Assembly: GCF_003573695.1 (NCBI RefSeq)
Contig: NC_039365.1
Coordinates: 83,059,089-83,123,088, forward strand
DNA: 64,000 nt
Direction of reading: 5' to 3'
DNA from: Papaver somniferum
Lineage: Eukaryota; Streptophyta; Magnoliopsida; Ranunculales; Papaveraceae
The translations under genes were made by a program, and so were the position numbers. Shown here piece after piece: positions 10,217-21,508 of this stretch (position 1 is its first letter; each line of letters opens with the position of its first letter). Below the pieces are notes generated by a model. The model had not been told where the DNA came from. It did not search any database and saw nothing but the letters and a program-made list of their open reading frames with translations.

Positions 10217-10728
10217 ATGAGGGGTATGGAACGTCGGAGATCTGGGCTTGTATATATATTTTGGGGTCGTGGATGACTCCAATTTAAGGTGGTGGTATTG
10301 TAATACCCCAATATTCGGTAGTGGTTGACTCGAATTCCCTAAGTTGTTAATGCGATAACCTAGAGGGCGCATATGTGTTGCTTTGCATGGGAAAATCGTA
10401 ATGACCAAGAGGTTGCATTTATATTGATTAGTTGGTTATATACTTTGGGAAATGTCGATGCGAACATTTAGTATGAGGGGTAGGGAACGTCGGAGAGCTG
10501 GGCTTTTATATATATTTCGGAGCCGAGGACGGCTCCAATTTAAGGTGATGGTATTGTAATACCCCAATATTCGGCAGTGGTTGGCTCGAATTCCCTAAGT
10601 TGTGAATGCGATGGCATAGTGGTCGCATATGTGTTGCTTTGCATGGGAAAATTGCAGTGACCAAGGGGTTGCATTTATATTGCTTAGCTGGTTATATACT
10701 CTGGGAAATGTCGATGCGAACTTTTAGT
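10217..10728 (+). repeat. Tandem duplication, 256-bp chimeric unit (Cassandra end + gypsy G 3' piece)
   Basis: Unit 1 (10217-10472) and unit 2 (10473-10728) each hold the end of the Cassandra internal region, the polypurine tract, the first 29 bp of a Cassandra LTR (at 10299 and 10555), then G-element 3' internal sequence from CTCGAATTCCCTAAG. Unit 2 begins where G sequence TAGTATG meets ATGAGGGG of Cassandra. The two units differ at scattered positions, so the duplication is not brand new. Confidence 0.88.
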
Positions 10729-10844
10729 ATGCTGACGCATGGTTAGCTAACTAATTGGATCACATTATGGCACAATATGAAGCTTAAATGGGTAAATGGT
10801 GATCGATTCCGAGGACGTAATCCTTTTCTTTTAGCGGGGAATAT
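10584..10844 (+). mobile_element. 3' internal end of a gypsy family G element
   Basis: The stretch from TCGAATTCCCTAAG to the polypurine tract (AGCGGGGAATAT) aligns with 16877-17135 of the G element to the right. A second, shorter copy (10328-10472) belongs to the duplicated unit. No frame is seen; it is the non-coding region just before the 3' LTR. The rest of this element is missing to the left. Confidence 0.8.
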
Positions 10845-12828
10845 TGTAAAATCCCCTTATCCAAAAATGTGTATAGTTTAGTAATATTCTTAGTTTTGGG
10901 TTTCCATAATCTTTTCCACCAGCAATAATGGTCGTGGATTTTTGAGAAATACAAATCTCCAATATTTGTGGAAAGTTTTCCTAGGATATATAGTAAGAGA
11001 TTAGGGTTATTGTTAGTCTCACAAGAACATAAGAAATATCAGCCGCACTAAAAATATCTTTTGTTTGGGAAAACCTAGCTGCTGTGAGAGAAGTCTAAAG
11101 AGGGGGAAGATTGATTTCAGCCGAAAGGTAGTACTACTGGTTGGAGGATTTTTCTTGCTTACCAGGTAGGTTTTCTAGCTCTTATCTCTTTTAATATTAA
11201 TCAAATGAGTCTGAAAAGTTTTTAAGATTATTTACAAAAGCTTAATAAGAAAGAAGGATGTAAAGGGTCTGTCTCGTGTTAGGAATGATATAGTATCCAT
11301 TAAAATTGAAAATGAGTTTCTATTTGATTATTTTTATGTAGCTAATGAGTATTGGGTTTTTTGTTTCTTTTGCAAGATTGATCTTTGCAGTTTATCACAT
11401 AAGATGTTAGTCTATTATGTAGTCTTTTGGTTTGTCAGTCCTCCCTATCTTACTATATAGAAATATACTCTCATGGGAACCTATTTTGAACATAATTAGT
11501 CAGAAGTTCTATGTGGTAGCTACCGTGTCCTATAGTTTAAAGTTGGTGTGGCTATATATAAATGTGTCATTTGATTATCTTGATAGTTTTTTATGAAAGT
11601 ACATATAGAAGAGTTATGACGTTCAGTACATGTGCTAACATTTTAATATATTTTGGTGTAATGAACACCTATGGTTAGACTTCTTAGCATGTCCACAATT
11701 AGACTTGATATTATTAGTATGTCTCTAATTACATAAATCCAAGTTGTGCAGTTTAATAAATGTGAAGAGATGCACAATCTAAATGTTGACTCTACAGGCT
11801 AATCTAAAATGCAAAATAATGTTTTGTTGGGGAATAAAAATTCTGGAATTGATATTTTTTTCGTCGTATGCTACTGGGTAGTGTTATCGCGTGTAGTTAC
11901 AGGAGTGTTGTTGTCTTGAGAATGCTATGTGAAGATGAATGGTATTTCTTGTTTTTCGTTGCCCGTAATTGGCTCGATTTCCATAAGCTATTATGGCGAT
12001 GATCGCGGGGTCTCCTAAAAGATATGGATCTATTATCTTGGAGTGGAATCGACAACATTTTATTCTCCGGAGCACCGTAGGGGAATGAAGTGGACTACGC
12101 AAGAGCTGATACGATACATAATATGGATAGAGTAAGGACTATTGAGAAGGGAAGTCGTTAATTCTTACCGTTCTGATCAGTGGGTGGAAGTATTGTTTTT
12201 CCTTTTCTCTAAATGTCTTTTTGTTCTTATTATTGCGTCTTATTCGTATGTCAAGCGCTAGAATTTTAAGTGGTTGTTTTCTTTTTACTATTTATCTTTT
12301 TAAAAGGGAGCAGACAATAAATTGTTTTCACTTTGTAGCATATTCTTTACGAAGAACTTCAGATTTGTTTAGATTATATATAAAGGATATAGGCATATGA
12401 AAGCCTACTTTTAGTGGGGTCTGACCCAACTTATTATTTTTCAGGAAACGATGAACGTGGAGCAACATAACTTGTAGATTGCATTTCTGTTCCGAGAAGC
12501 TACTCCGTGATTATTTTAAGGTGCTTAATTAGCGAAATGATTTATTTATTCCTTCTAAAGACCAAACTTGTGTTTCTTTTCTTTTAAATATAAATACTCC
12601 GTATTTATTTGGGAGACTGATCTGTGAGTCGGGGATTTTTTTTTTGTTTCTAAAGAATTCATTTTAGTTTTCCTTATCAACTTCATTTAAAAAAAAAATT
12701 ATTTTTTGGGATTACTGTCGACGTGCTCCATACAATAGCCCGATATCCATATGTTGGTATGACGTTTTGAGTGTGTGAAATGGTCCATGAGTAAGCCACA
12801 CTTTGGATTTTAGGGCGGCCGACCTAGA
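10845..12828 (+). repeat. Gypsy family G LTR (3' LTR, last ~24 bp missing)
   Basis: It starts TGTAAAATCCCCTTATCC and aligns with 17136-19097 along its whole length, including a TATA-like TATATATAAATG near 11551. The match ends at GACCTAGA; the terminal ...GATGTTACA is absent. It follows G internal sequence, so it is a 3' LTR. A frame at 11884-12102 on the minus strand is incidental. Confidence 0.85.
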
Positions 12829-13754
12829 GGCTGGTTTTGGGAGTTTTGTTGGGATACGGCCGCCAACTGGAGGAGTAGTTTTTGAACAGACGTGAAGGCT
12901 AGACGGGAGAACAAGGATTGAAGGGAGAAAGACAATTCGGTGATAAGCATTTTAATATTTACCTCTCTTTCCTGGTAATCATTTTATTTGGGTTTTTAAG
13001 AAATCCATAATCATGCGTTGCTAGATTCATGTAACTAGGGTTTAATAGTTGAAACCACTTTTGAGCATTAGACCACTTTGATTTGAAACATATATGGTTT
13101 TGAGGCTATTTTGATTTGAATAAATTAATTCCATGATTTTATATATTGACTTTTAATGATTACATGTGTTTTTGCTTCACCGGTTTTATATAACTATGCG
13201 CATAATTAATAGGAAGCCAAATATATTTGTATACTTATTTGATATTCCATGTTTGGGTTAAATCCTTAATGGGGTACTTAGAATAGCCAGGTATTGTTTG
13301 TGAACCTGTATTTAGTTTCGTATAACTTTCTCGCTAATGCAATTTGATGGTGCATGCTTCGGTTTAGTTTTTTGATGTGCCATGCTTAGGGCGTCCCGGT
13401 GATATTTGCAGCTCAAATACATATAATAGGTGATATCAATAGAACAAACACTAAATAATTCATGAATTATGTTTCATTTCAGTAATTGATTAGAAATAGT
13501 GGTGGATACTATAAACCCTGGTTACCAAATTTCCCATTGATTTTATTTTATTAGTTTAATTTTATTATTTCGTTTTACATTCTCATTTCAAAAATCCAAA
13601 AACAACATTGTTTGTTAGTCGATTAGAGATATTGATTACAATATCTCCACCTCTCCCTGTGGGTTCGACCCGTACTTACCTCTGTCTACTAGTTATACAC
13701 CGTTCGATTGCGGTTATTATAATATTGAGTTTCTCAGAATCCCATCAATTTTAT
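12829..13754 (+). repeat. Fragment of a different gypsy-type LTR
   Basis: This stretch separates the two G LTRs. Its right part has CTCCCTGTGGGTTCGACCCGT followed by a TTACCTCTGTCTACTA context, typical of the U5 end of Athila/Tat-like plant LTRs. No TG start can be fixed on the left, and no coding frame is seen. It could be a truncated solo LTR into which the G element at 13755 inserted. Confidence 0.4.
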
Positions 13755-15422
13755 TGTAAAATCCCCTTATCCAAAAATATGTATCGTTTAGTAGTATCCT
13801 TACTTTTTGGGTTTCCATAATCTTTTCCACCAGCAATTATGGTCGTGGATTTTTGAGAAAGACAAATCTCCAATATTTTTGGAAAGTTTTCCTAGGATAT
13901 ATAGTAAGAGATTAGGATTATTGTTAATCTCACGAGAACATAAGAAATACCAGCCGCACTAAAAATCTCTTTTGTTGGGGAAAACCTAGCTGCTGTGAGA
14001 GAATCTATGGAGGGGGACGATTGATTTCAGCCAAAAGGTAGTACTACTGGTTGGAGTATTTTTCTTTCTTACCAGGTAGGATTTCTAGCTCTTATCTCTT
14101 TTAAGATTAATCAAATGAGTCTGGAAAGTTTTTAAGATAATTTACAAAAGATTAATAAGAATGAAGGATATAAAGGGTTTGTCTCGTGTTAGGAATGGTA
14201 TAGTATCCAGTGAAATTAAAAATGAGTTTCTGTTTGATGATTTTTAAGTAGCCGATGGGTATTGGGTTGTTTGCTTCTTTTGCGAGATTGATATCTGCAG
14301 TTCATCACATAAGACGTTATCCATTATGTAGTTTTTTGGTTTGTCAGTCCTCCTTGTCTTACTGTATAGAAATATACTCTCATGGGAACCCTACTGGGTC
14401 ATATAGTTTAGAGTTGGTGTGGCTATATATAAATGTGTCATTTGATTATCTTGATAGTTTTTGTTGAAAATACATAGAAAAAAGTTACGACGTTGATTAC
14501 ATGAGCTAACATTTTAATGTATTTTGGTGTGATGAACATGTACAGTTAGATTTCTTAGCACGCCCACAATTAGACTTGATAGTATTAGTATGTCTCTAAT
14601 GACATAAATCCAGGTTGTGCAGTTTAGTAAATGTGAAGAGACGCGCAATCTAAATGTTGACTACACAATGGTTGATACGAGACATAGTACAGGTAGAGTA
14701 AGGACTATTGAGAAGGGAAGTTGTTAATTCTTATCGTTCAGATCAGTGGGTGGGAAGTATTGTTTTGCCTTTTCTCTAAATGTCTTTTTGTTCTTATTAT
14801 TGTGCCTTATTCGTATGCCAAGCACTAGACTTTTAAGTAGTTGTTTTCTTTTTACTATTTATCTTTTTAAAAAGGAGTAGACAAAAAATTGTTTTCACCT
14901 TGTGACATATTATTTATGAAGAACTTCAGATTTGTTTAGATTATATATAAAGGATATAAACGTATGAAAGCCTACTTTTAGTTGGGATCTGACCCAACTT
15001 ACTATTTTTCAGGAAATGGTGATTGTGGAGCAACATAACTTGTAGATTGCATTTCTGTTCCGAGAAGCTACTTCGTGATTATTTTAAGGTGCTTAATTAG
15101 CGAAATGATTTATTGGTTCCTTCTAAAGACCAAACTTGTGTTTCTTTTCTTTTAAATAAATACTTCGTATTTATTTGGGAGACCGATCTGCGAGTCGGGG
15201 ATTTTTTTTTTGTTTCTAAAGGATTCATTTTAGTTTTCCTTATCAACTTCATTTTTAAAAAAAAAATTCTTTTATTTTTTGGGATTATTGTCGATGTGCT
15301 CCATACAATAGCGTGATCTCCATTTGTTGGTATGATGGTTTGAATGTGTAAAATGGTCCATGAGTAAGCCGGACTTTGGATTTTAGGGCGGACGACCTAG
15401 AATTCGAAGTGGGGATGTTACA
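13755..15422 (+). repeat. 5' LTR of the G element (1,668 bp)
   Basis: It starts TGTAAAATCCCC, ends GGGGATGTTACA, and is followed by the primer site. It is about 300 bp shorter than the 3' LTR because of one deletion near 14667, where the other two G LTRs carry a GGCTAATCTAAAATGC-containing stretch. A TATA-like TATATATAAATG lies near 14424. Confidence 0.88.
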
Positions 15423-15425
15423 AAG

Positions 15426-15437
15426 TGGTATCAGAGC
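15426..15437 (+). other. Primer binding site of the G element
   Basis: TGGTATCAGAGC, a perfect tRNA-iMet complementary site, three bases after the LTR end. It fixes the orientation and the LTR inner edge. Confidence 0.92.
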
Positions 15438-15575
15438 CTGGTAACATAAATCCTTAGGAGAGGGGGTAGGGTCTTGTTTGATCACGATAGGCACGATTTT
15501 TAGGAGCACTTTGATTGTTTTTCTTTGCATGATTTTGTGTTGATAGTTTCTTGTTTTTGTTTCCATTCTTAGAGG

Positions 15576-16797
15576 ATGGGTAGTCTCGGTAGACGTAATA
15601 TTGAAGGCCATGGTCGTGGTAGAGGTTGTGGCCGCAGGAGTGAGGATTTTGTTGAGGATTTTGTGGCAGAAAGTAACTCACGCACTGTTGGTAGTAGATC
15701 TCGTAGTGAAGATAAGTCTAGACATTCGATCTGTTCGGATCGGGGAGGGTGGGCCAAATACCTTAACATTAGAGAATCTTCAGACAATGTTGGATGATGC
15801 AGTCACAGCGACATTAGATCAGAGGCTTGGTCCACATGGAGGTACGAAAACCGTGGCACCACAAGTAAGGGATGTACCGGCAATTATAGAGAGAAACATG
15901 AAGTCTTGGGTTCAGTATTACCAAGATTTTCTAAATATGAAACCCCCTCCGTTCACATGAAAGGGAGGTGCAACTGAAGCACATCAGTGGTGCACTAAAG
16001 TGGATCGGATAGTAGCTCATTTGATTGTTCTGGAGCTTATAAGCAGAGGACGGATACTTTTCTATTGGAGGGGAATGCAGCAACATGGTGGAGATCGATG
16101 GGAAGGACAGTTGATGCCATGGAGGTTACATGGACAAAGTTCAAGGATTTGTTCCTTGCACACTATTTTCTCCCAGCCGAGCGTCAAGCTATGATTAGGA
16201 AGTTTAAAGAATTAAAAAAAAAAAGAAGATAAAACAGTGGTCGAATATGAGTGTGAGTTTGATCTCTTATCTATATTTGATGCTCATCTTATTCCTATAG
16301 AAGTAGACATGATCCAAAGGTTTTTGAATGGATTGAATGGTGGGATCGCTCGCCATATCATTTGAAATCCTAGTTTTGATACTTATGCCAAGGTGGTGAA
16401 TTGTGCTAGGGCGCATTGTTTGAGGATCCAAGAAGCTAGGAAAAATAAAGTAGAACCTAAGAGAAATGAGAAATCTAATGATGTTGGAAGGAATAACTGG
16501 AAAAATCCACGAGCAGATGAGAAAATCACTAACCATAGAGAAGTATCTCAAGCACCCCAACCACTAAAAACCGGGAAAGAGGATAAACCTTACGTATTTA
16601 GAGGGCGTTGTTACGCATGTGGCGATCAAGGGCATAAATCTTCAGATTCTCCAAACAAAAATAAACATGGAGTTGAGAATAATGGGAACCATCTTGATGT
16701 ACCAATAAGGCGAGAACAACCCCGAATGAATGCTATATTAACTCGTGGTGATGGTGAACACGCTGTCGAGATGGAAGGTATTTTTTTATCTTCTTAA
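15576..16797 (+). pseudogene. gag: Gypsy Gag, broken by frameshifts and stops
   Basis: The frame opens with ATG at 15576 (MGSLGRRN, then an Arg/Gly-rich head), shifts frame near 15740, and continues in a second frame to a stop at 15958-15960. Downstream, the Retrotrans_gag (PF03732-type) domain is recognisable across frames: GGATEAHQW, GNAATWW, WTKFKDLFLAHYF and FLNGLNGGIARHII, the last followed by a stop near 16362. The final open stretch (16393-16797) is basic and holds a zinc knuckle, CYACGDQGHKSSDS, whose fourth ligand is Ser instead of Cys. Several independent lesions mean it cannot make a full Gag. The GGIARHII region resembles chromovirus-type Gag, which is inference; pol is absent, so the clade cannot be tested. 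Confidence 0.85.
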
Positions 16798-17135
16798 CCC
16801 ATATTTCTACGCTTTCCTTGTTTTTGTTATACTGATGAGTGTTGGTGGTTTTTCCTTTGCATGTGGTTGTGGTTGTCTCGAATTCCCTAAGTTGTTAATG
16901 CGATGACCTAGGGGTCGCATATGTGTTGCCTTGCATGGGAAAATTGAAATGACCAAGGGGTTGTATTTATATTGCTTAGCTGGTTATATACTTTGGGAAA
17001 TGTTCATACGAACAATTAGTACGTTGACGCACGGTTAGCTAACTAATTGGATCACATTATGGCACAATATGAAACTTAAATGGGTAAATGTTGATCGATT
17101 CTGAGGATGTAATCCTTTTCTTTTAGGGGGAAGAT

Positions 17136-19097
17136 TGTATATCCAAAAATGTGTATCGTTTAGTAGTATCCTTAGTTATGGGTTTCCGTAATCTTTTCCA
17201 CCAACAATAATGATCGTGGATTTTTGAGAAAGACAAATCTCCATTATTTTTGGAAAGTTTTCCTAGGATATATAGTAAGAGATTAGGGTTGTTAATCTCA
17301 CAAGAACATAAGAAATATCAGCCACATTAAAAATCTCTTTTGTTGGGCAAAACCTAGCTGCTGTGAGAGAAGTCTATGGAGGAGGACGATTGATTTCATC
17401 CAAAAGATAGTACTACTGGTTGGAGGATTTTTCTTTCTTATCATGTAGGCTTTCTAGCTCTTATCTCTTTTAAGATTAATCAAATGAGTCTGGAAAGTTT
17501 TTAAGATTATTTACAAAAGATTAATAAGAATGAAGGATATAAAGGGTCTGTCTCGTGTTAGGAATGGTATAGTATCCAGTGAAATTAAAAATGAGTTTCT
17601 GTTTGATGATTTTTATGTAACCGATGGGTATTGGTTTGTTTGCTTCTTTTGCGAGATTGATCTTTGTAGTTCATCACATAAGACGTTATTCCATTACGTA
17701 GTCTTTTAATTTGTCAGTCCTCCTTATCTTACTGTATAGAAATACACTCTCATGGGAACCCTAACTATAGTTTAGAGTTGGTGTGGCTATATATAAATGT
17801 GTCATTTGATTATCTTGATAGTTTTTGTTGAAAATACATAGAAAAAAGTTATGACGTTCAATACATGAGATAACATTTTAATGTGTTTTGGTGTGATGAA
17901 CACTTACAGTTAGACTTCTTAGCACGCCCACGGTTAGACTTGATACTATTAGTATGTCTCTAATGACATAAATCCAAGTTGTCCAGTAAATGCGAAGAGA
18001 TGCGCAGTCTAAATGTTGACTCAACGGGCTAATCTAAAATGCAAAATAACTTTTTGTTGGGGAATGAAAATTATGGAGTTGATATTTTCTTCGTTGTATG
18101 CTACTGGGTAGTGTTAGCGTGTGTAGTTATAGGAGTGTTGTTTTCTTTGGAATGCCATGTGAAGATGAATGGTATTTCTTCTTTGTTCGTTGCCCGTTGT
18201 TGGCTCAATTTACATAAGCTATTATGGCGATGACCGCGGGGTCACCTAAAAGATATGGATCTATTATCTTGGAATGGAATTGATAACATTTTATTCTCCG
18301 ACGCACGGTAGGGGATGAAGTGGACTACGCAAAGGCTGATATGATACAAAGTACGGTTAGAGTAAGGACTATTGAGAAGGGAAGTCGTTAATTCTTATCG
18401 TTCGGATCAATGGATGATAATTATTATTTTTCCTTTTCTCTAAATGTCTTTTTGTTCTTATTATTGCGCCTTATTTGTATGCCAAGCGCTAGACTTTTAA
18501 GTGGTCGTTTTCTTTTTACTATTTATCCTTTTAAAAAGGAGTACACAATAAATTGTTTTCACTTTGCGGCATATTCTTTATGAAGAACTTCAGATTTGTT
18601 TACATTATATATAAAGGATATAAGCGTTTGAAAGCCTACTTTTAGTTGGGGTCTGACCCAACTTACTATTTTTCAGGAAACGATGAACGTGGAGCAACAT
18701 AACTTGTAGATTGCATTTCTGTTCCGAGAAGCTACTCCGTGATTATTTTAAGGTGCTTAATTAGCGAAATTATTTATTGATTCTTTCTAAATACCAAACT
18801 TGTGTTTCTTTTCTTTTAAATAAATACTTCGCATTTATTTGAGAGACCGATTTTCTAGTCGGGGATTATTGTTTTTTGTTTCTAAAGGATTCATTTTAAT
18901 TTATTTTAGTTTTCCTTATCAACTTTATTTAAAAAAATAAATTCTCTTATTTTTTGGGATTATTATCGATGTGCTCCATACAATAACCTGATCTCCATTT
19001 GTTGGTATGACGGTTTAAGTGTGTAAAATGGTCCATGAGTAAGCCACACTTTAGATTTTAGGGCGGCCGACCTAGAATTCGAAGTTGGGATGTTACA
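17136..19097 (+). repeat. 3' LTR of the G element (1,962 bp)
   Basis: It starts TGTATATCCAAAAATG, having lost about 10 bp of the AAATCCCCTT found in the other copies, and ends GATGTTACA. It aligns with 10845-12828 over nearly all of its length. The open frame at 18039-18233 is incidental. Confidence 0.87.
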
Positions 19098-19511
19098 TGA
19101 ACCCGGTTCACGAACCGTTGCATCCTGACTTGTGAACAAGCCTAACGGTTCACGAACCGTTGTACCAACCGTCCTTGTTTAAGATTTAGCAGATGTTTAA
19201 AAACTTATTTTTTAAATATGTTTAGCATTGCTAGAATTATATCTAACATTTCTAAGACTTCATTGATCGTGCAAACACTTATGTGTGTGCATATCATGAT
19301 TAAATTCTTAGGTGTTTAAATGAACATCAAATTGCTTTAGTTATTTGGCATACTTGCCAAATTGAACAATCATTATACACGGTTCCCGAACCGATTCCTA
19401 GTGTACATTCTTCTTTTGTATTTTCAATACCTAAAAGTGTTTGCTTGATTTTCAAGTTATCTTAGCTTGATATTTAAGCAACCCCTGGTCCTTGAAAATC
19501 TATAAATAGAG
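19098..19511 (+). repeat. Probable copia LTR fragment with CGGTTC-AC-GAACCG hairpins
   Basis: CGGTTCACGAACCG occurs at 19104 and 19146, and a related CGGTTCCCGAACCG near 19380. A TATA-like TCTATAAATAGAG lies near 19499. Such palindromes and promoters are common in plant copia LTRs, but neither end is defined. It ends where the LINE begins. Confidence 0.35.
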
Positions 19512-20640
19512 ATGCTCTTTCAACTGGGAAATTCAATCCCTGATACTTTGTTACGTAAACAAATTTGGAAAAAGATTTGGCAAATGAAAATATCACCATT
19601 TGTTAAGAATTTTATTTTGAAAATCGCTCACTCCATATTTCCCAATAGTAAGAAGGTGGCAGTTACCATACCAAATATAAACACCAAGTGCAATTTATGT
19701 AATCAAGGTCAAGAAACTCTCACCCTTTTGTTTCTGCAATGTAATTATGCACAACAAGTTTGGATGCACTTTAACTATGATATGCAATATGTTACAAATG
19801 GAACAGAAAATTTCCATGATTGGTTAAATAACTGCTTTGAAAATCCAAATAGAGGAGGGAATGATATAGATTGGTAGGTTTTGTGCAGTGTTATCATTTG
19901 GAATATATGGAAGGCTAGGTGTGATATTACCTTCCAAAAGAAAAGACAAAACAATGCCATTACTGCAAACAATATAATTAAATTTATTAATGGATATAAG
20001 TTTGTAAATCAAACAGGTTATGATGTTACGCAATCACTATGTTATAGACCCAAGAATGATGAAGTGCTTAAGGTCACTAATGATCAGTTAGATGAGTGTA
20101 CCGGATCCATGAACCTGAAAATTAACATTGCACTAACAATGATGAACTCTACATCTAAGGCTGGAATTGGTCTAAATTTATTTGAGCATATATGGAGAAT
20201 CAAAGAAGCCAGAAAAATGCACCCAGACTGTACTACCAGAAAAGATTAGAGCGGATGCGGCTTTTCAATGGGCAACAAAATGGAGTGGACACATCATCTC
20301 TTTCAGAAGCGATTCTGAGCCAACTCTATTGCTGCTAATAGGGAAGGTATACGGAAGCTAGACAACAAAGACACAAGATCAGTGTAGACTTTGGCAACAA
20401 CACTAAATTTGACATATATTTCATGGATAAGGATTTCAATTTAATTATGCGATCTCAAGTTATTTGGGCAAAAAAGATAGTTGTTTCTTGTAACAAATAT
20501 GCTATGAAGTATAATTGGTTAGATCAAAGCCTATAGGATATTTTAACTTTTATAAACATTCAAAATTGGAATGAAGATGTAATGATTTATCGTAACTCTC
20601 CATACGGAAGATACGTTTTTTTCGAGAAAAAAAAAAGAAA
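19512..20640 (+). pseudogene. 3' end of an L1-type LINE: zinc-binding and RNase H remnants
   Basis: The first frame (19512-19877) has the zf-RVT pattern found at the C-terminal end of plant LINE reverse transcriptases: IWKKIWQMKISP, then CNLCNQGQET...FLQCNYAQQVW, with CxxC...H/C-type ligands. One in-frame TAG at 19875-19877 stops it; the same frame resumes at once (VIIWNIWKARCD) to 20249. RNase H-like sequence follows (KINIALTMMNSTSKAGIG, then IRADAAFQWATKW and RSDSEPT in another frame), so at least one frameshift is present. A short A-rich tail (GAGAAAAAAAAAAGAAAG near 20627) fits target-primed insertion of a 5'-truncated LINE. Endonuclease and reverse transcriptase are missing. Confidence 0.8.
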
Positions 20641-21508
20641 GAATCAAAGCTTCTTTGGTTTTTTATCCATATTGATTATTGTTTAAGTTTGGTGGAAAAT
20701 TCATTAACTTGAAACTAAAAGATCGTTTTCAAATTCGAATATAAAGTTTAGATGCTTTGATCCTTATTCTCGTTACTACCACTTCGACGAACAATAGAAA
20801 ATTTCATCATAATGAGTTATCAAATCCTCAATCTTTGGTTGATTTATTTTTTCTTACTATCAGCGATATTAGAGAGATAGCCCGATTATCTAGTTGCTCG
20901 ATGCTCATCAACCTTCTTGAAAAGTTCAATCTGATAAACTCGAATCAATCATGTTACGATGTGTGTCAACATATTTTTATTCAGGTGATCTAAATTTTAT
21001 ATGTCTAAACATCATTATTACACGCATGTGTTGTAATGAAATATCTTCAAAATATGTGTGCATGCACTTCGCACATGTGCAAAAATGGATTGAAAATCCA
21101 AAATAGGGATAAAGTTAATACGAGTGGATAAAGCAGGAGCAACGCGAGTCAACGTATGCCTTAACAAAATGATACACCCTCCAGTAATTAACGGTGTGGA
21201 TGGATGAGCCAGATGGCCGTGTTAGCTGTCGACAAGCAAAAACCTCGAGAACAACAACAACAAAGCTAGAAAGATGTCAAGAACTATCCGGCGCGCGTTA
21301 AACCAAAATATACCTTTTCTTTATCTCTAAAAATATGAAGCGAAAATATCGTTCTCTCTAATTTCCTTGAACATTGAATTTCAACGCCACAATTTTCAAA
21401 TCCTACTTTTATGTTCCTCCGTACTTAATTTATAGTTTTTTCTGTTGGGTTTTTTCTTTAATCCGTTCCGATCTGAAATAGATTCAGATTAGACGGTTAA
21501 TAGAAGAA
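20641..21508 (+). other. Intergenic sequence and likely old 5' flank of the cytidylyltransferase remnant
   Basis: A 78-codon frame (20757-20993) resembles nothing I know and is probably chance. Around 21020-21080 ATGTGTGCATGCAC and CGCACATGTGCA form a GC-containing near-palindrome. The last 200 bp before the ATG at 21509 contain CT-rich stretches (TTCTCTCTAATTTCC) typical of a plant 5' UTR. No TATA box stands out. Confidence 0.35.

Larger units (their letters stand above)
9868..10327 (+). mobile_element. Cassandra-type TRIM element 1, 3' LTR cut off after 29 bp
   Basis: A 267-bp 5' LTR (TGTAATGCCC...GGGTCATTACA) is followed by a primer site, a 164-bp non-coding internal region (10135-10298) and the start of a 3' LTR at 10299 (TGTAATACCCCAATATTCGG). 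The LTR carries a 5S rRNA-like block. LTR-borne 5S sequence, the TGTAATACCCC-like start, tRNA-iMet priming and lack of coding capacity are the established hallmarks of Cassandra. The 3' LTR stops at 10327 and continues directly into gypsy family G sequence. Confidence 0.88.
13755..19097 (+). mobile_element. Ty3/gypsy element, family G, with gag but no pol
   Basis: The order is 5' LTR (13755-15422), primer site, gag (15576-16797), short internal remainder, polypurine tract (TTTAGGGGGAAGAT) and 3' LTR (17136-19097). LTR ends are TGTAA/TGTAT...TTACA. Protease, reverse transcriptase, RNase H and integrase are all missing: only about 80 bp separate the gag stop from the 3' non-coding region. Flanking pentamers (TTTAT left, TGAAC right) do not match, so the element is not a clean insertion or one end was rearranged. 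Confidence 0.85.

Noticed and set aside
9859..10408. Several overlapping open frames on both strands across Cassandra 1
   Set aside because: They lie over LTR, 5S-like and non-coding TRIM sequence; Cassandra has no proteins, and the frames come from GC-richer sequence.
15601..15960. Independent 119-codon gene
   Set aside because: Its second half is the continuation of the gypsy Gag after a frameshift, and its first part is the out-of-frame reading of the Arg/Gly-rich head.
20757..20993. 78-codon frame upstream of the cytidylyltransferase remnant
   Set aside because: Unrecognised and short; no evidence of homologous copies in the window.
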